Shown here piece after piece: positions 58,017 through 64,000 of a stretch of DNA of 64,000 nucleotides; the stretch's first letter is position 1; the number at the start of each line of letters is the position of its first letter. The notes beneath the pieces are model-generated. The model had not been told where the DNA came from, ran no database searches, and saw nothing but the letters and a program-made list of their open reading frames with translations. The stretch is from Halopseudomonas formosensis (GTDB taxonomy: Bacteria > Pseudomonadota > Gammaproteobacteria > Pseudomonadales > Pseudomonadaceae): positions 186,001-250,000 of the forward strand of contig NZ_FOYD01000002.1 in NCBI RefSeq assembly GCF_900115905.1, in the 5' to 3' direction. The translations under genes were made by a program, and so were the position numbers.

Positions 58017-59843
58017 ATGTGCGGAATCGTCGGTGCCATCGCTCAGCGCAATATCACCCCCATCCTGCTTGAAGGTCTTCGCCGCCTGGAGTATCGCGGT
58101 TATGACTCCGCCGGCGTCGCAGTGATGAGTGCCACCGAACAGATCCAGCGGGTGCGGGCCGCCGGCAAGGTCGCAGAGCTGGAGGAAGCCCTGAAGAACG
58201 CGCCGGCCACCGGCACTCTGGGCATTGCCCATACCCGCTGGGCAACCCATGGCAAACCGGCGGAACACAATGCCCACCCCCATGTCTCGGACAAGCTGGC
58301 GATAGTGCACAACGGCATCATCGAGAACCATGCAGTCCTGCGCAGCCGGCTCAGTGACATGGGTTATGTGTTCACCTCGGAAACCGATACCGAGGTGGTG
58401 GCGCACCTGATCGCCGCACATTACCGCCAGAGCGGATCACTCCTGGCTGCCTTCCGCGCTGCGTTGAAGGAGCTGCACGGCGCTTATGCCCTGGCGCTGA
58501 TCCACGAGGATGAACCCGAGACCCTGTACTGCGCGCGGATGGGCAGTCCGCTGGTTATCGGCGTGGGCAGCGAAGAACATTATCTGGCATCCGATCCGCT
58601 GGCCCTGCTACAGGTCACCGACCGTTTCCGCTATCTGGAGGAAGGCGATCACGCCCAGCTGACCAGCAACGGCTGCAGCATCTGGGACGCCGCTGAACAG
58701 CCGGTCGAGCGTCCTGTCCAGCAGTACGAACATGCGGCCCTGAGCATGGACAAGGGCGAGTACCGCCACTACATGCTCAAGGAAATCTTCGAGCAGCCGC
58801 AGGCCATTGCCGATACCCTGACCGGCACCTTGGGCGACAACCACGTGCTGACTGCCATCCTCGGTCCTGATGCCGAATCGCGTCTGGCCGACGTCCGTCA
58901 CATTCACATTGTCGCCTGCGGCACCAGCTTCCACGCCGGGCTGGTGGCCCGTTACTGGATCGAGTCCCAGGTCGGGCTGCCCTGCCAGGTGGAGGTGGCC
59001 AGCGAGTACCGCTACCGCACCGTGGTAGTGCCGGACAACACCCTGCTGATCACCATCTCCCAGTCCGGAGAGACCGCGGACACCCTGGCCGCGCTGCGTT
59101 TTGCCAGGAACGAGGGTTACCTCGCCACTCTGGCCATCTGCAACGTCGCCGGCAGCTCTCTGGTGCGCGAGGCCGACTGGCGTCTGCTGACCCATGCAGG
59201 ACCGGAGATAGGCGTAGCCTCCACCAAGGCCTTCACCACCCAGCTGGTGGCACTGCTGTGGCTTACCACAGCGCTGCTGCAGGTCAGGGGCAAGGCCCCG
59301 GAACAGGTTGCGCGAAACGTGTCGGCCCTGCGCAGCCTGCCGGGGGTGATCGGCGAGGCGCTGACACTGGAACCGGCCATTACCCGACTCGCCGAACGCT
59401 TCGCCAACAAGCATCACGCGCTGTTCCTGGGTCGCGGGCCGCACTACCCGATCGCCATGGAGGGCGCGCTGAAGCTGAAGGAGATTTCCTATATCCACGC
59501 CGAGGCCTATGCCGCCGGCGAACTCAAGCACGGCCCGCTGGCGCTGGTGGATGAGGATATGCCGGTGGTCAGTGTGGCGCCCAGCGACAGCCTGCTGGAG
59601 AAACTGAAATCCAATCTGGAGGAAGTGCGCGCGCGGGGCGGCCAACTGATCACCTTCGCCTGCGAGAGCATCCAACAGGACGGCGATCAGCAGGACACCA
59701 TTGCCCTGCCCCAGGTGGACGAGGTGATCTCGCCCGTTCTCTACACCATTCCCCTGCAGCTGCTCAGTTACCATGTGGCGCTGGTCAAGGGTACCGACGT
59801 GGACAAGCCGCGCAATCTGGCCAAGTCGGTAACCGTGGAGTAG
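58017..59843 (+). CDS. glmS: Glutamine-fructose-6-phosphate aminotransferase (full length)
   Basis: The 608-residue enzyme makes glucosamine-6-phosphate, the first step to UDP-GlcNAc for peptidoglycan and lipopolysaccharide. The N-terminal glutaminase domain starts MCGIVGAIAQRN with catalytic Cys2 and has TRWATHGKP and HNGIIENH. The two SIS domains carry [32 protein letters not shown] and the ending KSVTVE. CAGGA precedes the ATG. This is the intact copy; a truncated paralogue lies at 901-2046. A perfect hairpin follows its stop. Confidence 0.97.
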   Translation: MCGIVGAIAQRNITPILLEGLRRLEYRGYDSAGVAVMSATEQIQRVRAAGKVAELEEALKNAPATGTLGIAHTRWATHGKPAEHNAHPHVSDKLAIVHNGIIENHAVLRSRLSDMGYVFTSETDTEVVAHLIAAHYRQSGSLLAAFRAALKELHGAYALALIHEDEPETLYCARMGSPLVIGVGSEEHYLASDPLALLQVTDRFRYLEEGDHAQLTSNGCSIWDAAEQPVERPVQQYEHAALSMDKGEYRHYMLKEIFEQPQAIADTLTGTLGDNHVLTAILGPDAESRLADVRHIHIVACGTSFHAGLVARYWIESQVGLPCQVEVASEYRYRTVVVPDNTLLITISQSGETADTLAALRFARNEGYLATLAICNVAGSSLVREADWRLLTHAGPEIGVASTKAFTTQLVALLWLTTALLQVRGKAPEQVARNVSALRSLPGVIGEALTLEPAITRLAERFANKHHALFLGRGPHYPIAMEGALKLKEISYIHAEAYAAGELKHGPLALVDEDMPVVSVAPSDSLLEKLKSNLEEVRARGGQLITFACESIQQDGDQQDTIALPQVDEVISPVLYTIPLQLLSYHVALVKGTDVDKPRNLAKSVTVE

Positions 59844-59853
59844 ATCCCCTTGT

Positions 59854-59884
59854 CACTCCCGCGCCGGTACTCCGGGCGGGAGTG
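59854..59884. terminator. Hairpin between glmS and dsdA
   Basis: CACTCCCGC and GCGGGAGTG form a 9-bp stem, with inner GCCGG...CCGG pairing, in the 49-base gap between convergent stop codons. There is no T-run. Confidence 0.5.
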
Positions 59885-59892
59885 GAGCCGCA

Positions 59893-61242
59893 TTAACGGG
59901 CGAGCTCGGCCAGCCCGCGGTCGAGGTAGGCCTGCATCTCGTTCTCCGGTACCATGCTGCCCCCGGTAGCCCAGACCAGATGGGTTGCCCTCGCCAGTTT
60001 CTCGGGCGTCAGTCGCAGGCGCTGGTGATATTCCTGCTGTCCCTCAAGCACCCGGGCAATGCCCGGCATGCCGGCCAGTGCCGAGGGTTCCAGACGCAGC
60101 TGTTCCTGCTGCTCCAGCAGGGCAAGCAGCGCATAGAGTTCCTCATCAGTGACTGTGTAGTAGCCGTCGATGAGCCGCTGCATGGCCTTGCCGACGAAGC
60201 CCGACGGACGCCCCACGGCCAGGCCGTCGGCGGCGGTGATGTTGTCGATGCCGAAATCCTGCACTGATATCCGGTCATGCAGGCCGGTGTAGACGCCCAG
60301 CAGCATACAGGGCGAATGCACGGGTTCGGCAAAGATGCACCGCACCGCGTCTCCGTATACCAGCTTCAGACCAAAGGCCACACCACCGGGGCCGCCACCC
60401 ACACCGCAGGGCAGATAGACGAACAGCGGGTGCTCGGCATCGACGGTAACACCGGCAGCCGCCAACTGAGGCCGCAATCGCTCGGCGGCGACGGCGTAAC
60501 CCAGAAACAGGCTGGTGGAATTCTCATCATCGATGAAGTGGCAATCCGGGTCCTGTTCGGCCTCCTGTCTGCCCTCCTCCACGGCGACACTGTAATCCGA
60601 TGCATGCTCGACCACGGTCACACCATGGGAGCGCAATCTGTCTTTCTTCCACTGACGGGCGTCGGCGGACATGTGCACCGTCACCTGAAAACCGAGGGTG
60701 GCACTCATGATGCCGATCGACATGCCCAGATTGCCGGTGGAGCCCACCGCAATCCGGTAACGCCGGAAAAAGGCCCTGGCCTCATCGCTGTCCAGCCGGG
60801 AGTAGTCGTCCTCCAGGCTCAGCCACCCTGCCTCCAGCGCCAGCTTCTCCGCATGCTGGAGAACCTCGTGGATACCGCCGCGAGCCTTGATCGAACCGGA
60901 TATGGGCAGATGGCTGTCGAGTTTCACCCAGAGATGACCCGGCAGGCCCAGGGCGTAACGCTCACCCAGCGCCTGCTGCATCCGCGGGATGGCGCGCACC
61001 GGCGACTCGATGATGCCGGCATTGTCGCTGGTCTGGGGAAATACACGGGCGATATAGGGTGCGAAGCGTGCCAGGCGATCGCTGGCCCCGCGCACATCCT
61101 CAAGGGTAAGACCAACGTCTTCCAGCGCCAGAGTGGCGGGAGCAATGGCCGGATTGAACCAGGCCACTTCCCGCAGAGCCACCAGCTCCTGAATCAGCGG
61201 ATGATCCTGTATCCACTGCGCTGTTGATATCTCTGCGACCAT
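59893..61242 (-). CDS. dsdA: D-serine ammonia-lyase
   Basis: The start at 61242 follows CAGGAGT and gives 449 residues. The PLP lysine is in [18 protein letters not shown] near 115. The phosphate-binding loop is [12 protein letters not shown], and [16 protein letters not shown] is the second glycine loop. Length and motifs fit DsdA, which deaminates D-serine to pyruvate and ammonia and relieves D-serine toxicity. No dsdC or dsdX gene is adjacent. It converges on glmS. Confidence 0.94.
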   Translation of the reverse strand: MVAEISTAQWIQDHPLIQELVALREVAWFNPAIAPATLALEDVGLTLEDVRGASDRLARFAPYIARVFPQTSDNAGIIESPVRAIPRMQQALGERYALGLPGHLWVKLDSHLPISGSIKARGGIHEVLQHAEKLALEAGWLSLEDDYSRLDSDEARAFFRRYRIAVGSTGNLGMSIGIMSATLGFQVTVHMSADARQWKKDRLRSHGVTVVEHASDYSVAVEEGRQEAEQDPDCHFIDDENSTSLFLGYAVAAERLRPQLAAAGVTVDAEHPLFVYLPCGVGGGPGGVAFGLKLVYGDAVRCIFAEPVHSPCMLLGVYTGLHDRISVQDFGIDNITAADGLAVGRPSGFVGKAMQRLIDGYYTVTDEELYALLALLEQQEQLRLEPSALAGMPGIARVLEGQQEYHQRLRLTPEKLARATHLVWATGGSMVPENEMQAYLDRGLAELAR

Positions 61243-61311
61243 GGGCGACTCCTGTTGCTCTGAGCAAAAGCTGAGCATAGTAGCTCGGAACGGCAACCAG
61301 GATCGACCCGA

Positions 61312-61341
61312 CAAAAAAAGGGGCATCCGAAGATGCCCCTT
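61312..61341 (-). terminator. Rho-independent terminator of DUF1302-DUF1329 operon
   Basis: On the minus strand AGGGGCATC, loop TTCG, GATGCCCCT is followed by seven T residues. It lies 28 bases after the DUF1329 stop and is the clearest intrinsic terminator in the window. Confidence 0.92.
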
Positions 61342-61368
61342 AAACCCAAACGGAAGGTCTGCGACCTG

Positions 61369-62745
61369 TCAGCGCACCCCAGCAGCCCGCAGAGCGGCCG
61401 GCGTGAACTGGTTGTAGGTCGGAGGAGTAGTGACGAACTGCGGTGCAGAAGCCTCCTCGGTGTACATGCCCAGAGCGATGTAGCGGCCTGCCAGCAGGTC
61501 GTACAGGGTCTCCAGAGCGTAACCCGGGATCTTCTGCTTGTAGTTGAAGGACAGGTGACCCTCACCTACACGCCACAGGGTGCCACGGCCGTCATAGTGG
61601 TCGGCCAGGGTGATCATCCAGGAGTCCTCGTCCACGAAGAAGTTACGCTGGGCGTAGATGTGGCGCTGACCCTGCTTGACGTTGCCCTGTACTTCCCAGG
61701 CGCGGTGCAGCTCGAAGCGGGTGTGTTCCGGGTTGACGTGACCGGCTTTCAGCACGTCGGCGTACTTCAGGCCCGGCTCGGTCAGCTTGCCCGAGTTGTA
61801 GGGCAGGAAGACTTCCTTCTTGCCGACCAGTTTCCAGTCGTAACGGTCCGGAGCACCGTTGTACATGGAGAAGTTGTCGGAGGTACGCATACCGTCGGAG
61901 GCGGTACCCGGACCGTCATAGGCTACCTGCGGAGCACGGCGTACACGACGCTGACCGGCGTTGTATACCCAAGCCATGCGAGGCTCCTTCAGCTGGTCGA
62001 GGGAATCGTGTACCAGCAGAACGTTACCTGCCAGACGGGCCGGGGCGTTCACCCGCTGTTTGAAGAACAGCAGGGTGTTGGGCATGCTGGCCGGATCGAT
62101 GTCAGGCATCAGGTTCGGATAACCGACTTCCTCTTCCATCTTGATCAGGGTGTAGGAACCGTTGGTCTGCGGCATGGCCTGCATGTACCAGCGATGCACG
62201 TTCAGACGATAGCGGGTCATGTGGTTCCAGATCACCTCGGCCCCGCTTTTCGGAATCGGGAAGATGAAGGAGGAACCCGGCTCGACGTTCTCCACACCGT
62301 CACCACCATTGACCAGTCGGGCCTGGCCAGCGGTGCGCTTGACCTGGTCATAGACTGATTGCGGGAAGCCAACTGTCCGACGGCTCTGGTATACCGGCAT
62401 GCGGAAGGTTTCCGGATAGCGTTCGAACAGAGCGATCTGACCGGGGGTCAGGTTGTCGCGATACTGCTGGTAGTTCTGGGCAGTGATCACGAATTCCGGC
62501 TGATCATTCTTGAACGGGTTTTCCAGGAAGTTGTTGGCCAGGCTCTGACCGGCATCGGTCGGCAGACCGCCGGTCCACTCGGGGATGGTACCCGCGGCGT
62601 TACCGGCCTTCTCCGCGCCGATCGGCGTCAGGGTGGTGCCCAGCTGATTGATCTCGGACTGGGACAGGCTCTGCGCCGCAACGGCACTGGCCAGCAGGCT
62701 CAGCGCCAGACCGCAGGCACCTACAAAGACTTTCTGCATCTGCAT
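61369..62745 (-). CDS. DUF1329 exported protein
   Basis: The ATG at 62745 follows GGAGAAT and gives a 458-residue protein with a signal peptide (LALSLLASAVAAQS). It has DUF1329 blocks: IGAEKAGNAAGTIPEWTGGL near 48-67, YRLNVHRWYMQAMPQ, RMAWVYNAGQRRVRRAP and WEVQGNVKQGQRHIYAQRNF. DUF1329 is LolA/LolB-like in fold prediction and is nearly always found with DUF1302. The pair is linked to outer-membrane export or assembly with RND-type partners, but the substrate is unproven. It is 22 bases downstream of DUF1302, with a strong terminator after it. Confidence 0.9.
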   Translation of the reverse strand: MQMQKVFVGACGLALSLLASAVAAQSLSQSEINQLGTTLTPIGAEKAGNAAGTIPEWTGGLPTDAGQSLANNFLENPFKNDQPEFVITAQNYQQYRDNLTPGQIALFERYPETFRMPVYQSRRTVGFPQSVYDQVKRTAGQARLVNGGDGVENVEPGSSFIFPIPKSGAEVIWNHMTRYRLNVHRWYMQAMPQTNGSYTLIKMEEEVGYPNLMPDIDPASMPNTLLFFKQRVNAPARLAGNVLLVHDSLDQLKEPRMAWVYNAGQRRVRRAPQVAYDGPGTASDGMRTSDNFSMYNGAPDRYDWKLVGKKEVFLPYNSGKLTEPGLKYADVLKAGHVNPEHTRFELHRAWEVQGNVKQGQRHIYAQRNFFVDEDSWMITLADHYDGRGTLWRVGEGHLSFNYKQKIPGYALETLYDLLAGRYIALGMYTEEASAPQFVTTPPTYNQFTPAALRAAGVR

Positions 62746-62767
62746 ATTGTTATTCTCCAAAACCTGA

Positions 62768-64000
62768 TTAGAAGCTTACGCCGAAGCTGACAGCGGCGAA
62801 GTCGCGATCAACCAGAGTGTTGTACTTGCCATCAAAGAAGTTGGTGTAACTGATGCTGGCGTTGTACTTGTTGGCGTAATCGGCGTTCAGGCCGATGCTG
62901 ATCGACTTGGCATTTTCCACAAAGTTGGGGCTGTAACCCTCAACGTCATGGGACCAGGCGATGTTCGGGCTCAGGTTGATACCGGCAATCACGTTGCTGT
63001 AATCCAGTGCCGCGCGCAGACGGTAACCCCAGGAGAAGTCGGTGAAGTAGCCATCGTTCTCACACCAGCTGTCCGCTTTGGGAGTAGTGCCCTGAGAGGA
63101 ACAGGTGCCATCAGCAAAGGGGCTCTGACCGAACAGGGAGTCACGACCGAACTTGGTCTCGCCGTTACCGGAACCGATACCACTGATGTAGTTGAAACCT
63201 ACCTCGCCGATCAGAGACAGACGGCTGGCACCCAGGATACGGTCGATGAAGTGCACGGCACTGACCGAGCCCTGCCAGAACTCCTTGCGCTCGTAACCCG
63301 GGATGTAGTCACCGGCCGCAATCTCACCGGGCCCAAAACGGTGGGTGTTGTCCGGCTGTCCCGCCGCCAGCAGCAGCGCGGCACGGCTCATGTCGCCGGT
63401 GTTGATCTGCAGCGGCATGTTCGGACGGTAGCTCAGCTCGCCCGCCACCGAGGTACCCCCGATGTCGGTACCGAAGCTGACGCCGTACAGACGGATGTCC
63501 TCAGGATGCTCGAAGAAGTAACCGGCACCACCAGCAGTAACGCCATCGTAGCCGGGGGTCAGCGGACCGCCCACAGCACCCAGGCCTGCCTCGTTAGAAT
63601 ATACAGGCCCCCGGCTGTGGTAATTCAGCGCATAGAAACCGAACTCGGTGTTGTTCAGCGCCGGCACGAACCAGCGGAAGGCCACACCGAACTGACCGCT
63701 GTCACTGGCATCCTTGTCCTTGTGGACCCGGGCGATATAGGTACCCGGGGGCTGCTCGCCATGGGGCAGATCCACGCCAGCAAAGACCAGACGATCATTA
63801 CAGTTGCGGCCTACCACATCAGAAGTGGAGAAGAAGGTGCCGCAGTTATCAGCAATGGTGCCGCGCCATTTCAGCTGGTAAAAAGCTTCCACGGTGAGGT
63901 TTTCGGTGAGGCCCTGAGAGAGATACAGCATCTCGACAGGCAGCAGACCTTCCTTCAGCTCGGCGCCCGGGCGGCGGAAAGCGGAAGCATCGATCGGGTT
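62768..64000 (-). CDS. DUF1302 outer-membrane protein, C-terminal 410 residues (cut by window edge)
   Basis: The frame is open to base 64000, so the N-terminus lies outside the window; an internal ATG at 63931 is not the true start, since 23 upstream codons are also open (NPIDASAFRRPGAELKEGLL). The sequence is a beta-strand-rich porin-like protein with alternating aromatic strands (FGFYALNYHSRGPVYSNEAG, LYGVSFGTDIGGTSVAGELS) and the terminal aromatic AAVSFGVSF expected of outer-membrane barrels. Four cysteines in two loops (DNCGTFFSTSDVVGRNC and CSSQ...SWCEND) may form disulfides. It heads the operon with DUF1329. Confidence 0.88.
   Translation of the reverse strand, partial: NPIDASAFRRPGAELKEGLLPVEMLYLSQGLTENLTVEAFYQLKWRGTIADNCGTFFSTSDVVGRNCNDRLVFAGVDLPHGEQPPGTYIARVHKDKDASDSGQFGVAFRWFVPALNNTEFGFYALNYHSRGPVYSNEAGLGAVGGPLTPGYDGVTAGGAGYFFEHPEDIRLYGVSFGTDIGGTSVAGELSYRPNMPLQINTGDMSRAALLLAAGQPDNTHRFGPGEIAAGDYIPGYERKEFWQGSVSAVHFIDRILGASRLSLIGEVGFNYISGIGSGNGETKFGRDSLFGQSPFADGTCSSQGTTPKADSWCENDGYFTDFSWGYRLRAALDYSNVIAGINLSPNIAWSHDVEGYSPNFVENAKSISIGLNADYANKYNASISYTNFFDGKYNTLVDRDFAAVSFGVSF

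Overview
The window looks like chromosomal DNA of a high-GC gammaproteobacterium of the Pseudomonas lineage. A Halopseudomonas or P. pertucinogena-like member is my best guess, from sequence style only. Supporting signs are the metG / rsxABCDGE / nth / PA3496-like order, the divergent acnA-aer pair, argG next to gloA, an alpha/beta-hydrolase coupled to mlaA, DUF1302-DUF1329, and many GTAGGAGCACC-type REP palindromes. Most of it is ordinary core genome. There are no phage genes, insertion sequences, CRISPR arrays or defence islands that I can recognise.

Layout. 1-4.6 kb, on the minus strand, is the promoter-proximal end of a surface polysaccharide (O-antigen-like) operon: rfaH, a decayed hydrolase pseudogene, an exact ops/JUMPstart element, wzz, a 13-codon stub of a nucleotide-sugar dehydrogenase joined to a 5'-truncated second glmS, and a Wzx flippase that runs off the left edge. 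4.7-12.7 kb holds a beta-CASP RNA-processing hydrolase, an MscS channel, small envelope proteins, a LysE exporter and NnrS, separated by three REP arrays. 12.8-21.5 kb carries metG, the six-gene Rnf/Rsx electron-transport operon, nth and two small proteins. 21.5-28.9 kb has a secreted alpha/beta-hydrolase with mlaA, ycgN, a glutaredoxin, dgt, gloA, argG and tRNA-Asp. 29-36.4 kb has DUF2897 and DUF2058 proteins, chrA, a retropepsin-like protease, a Cache chemoreceptor, an EAL protein and an antiporter. 36.8-39.5 kb is a PepSY-PepSY-response regulator-histidine kinase operon behind four PmrA-type boxes. 39.7-51.5 kb includes a histidine-rich membrane protein of unknown family, patatin, NlpC/P60, Tag, ttcA, Yip1, a secreted beta-propeller lipoprotein, an MFS carrier, a flavodoxin-like protein, MgtC/DUF4010 and SprT. 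51.7-64 kb has an ABC exporter, acnA, aer (with a near-consensus sigma-28 promoter), full-length glmS, dsdA and the DUF1302-DUF1329 pair cut by the right edge.

What stands out. (1) An internal deletion appears to have fused the start of a ugd-like gene to the isomerase half of a second glmS inside an RfaH/ops-controlled operon, while an intact glmS lies 56 kb away. (2) Six REP arrays plus one isolated copy are each built from their own locally amplified unit. Almost all units pair one CCG-type with one CCC-type palindrome, and five of the seven loci sit exactly in gaps between convergent genes. (3) The PepSY two-component operon is preceded by four half-sites at an exact 11-bp period. (4) Two gene pairs deserve a functional look: the alpha/beta-hydrolase overlapping mlaA, and the histidine-rich membrane protein beside the patatin.
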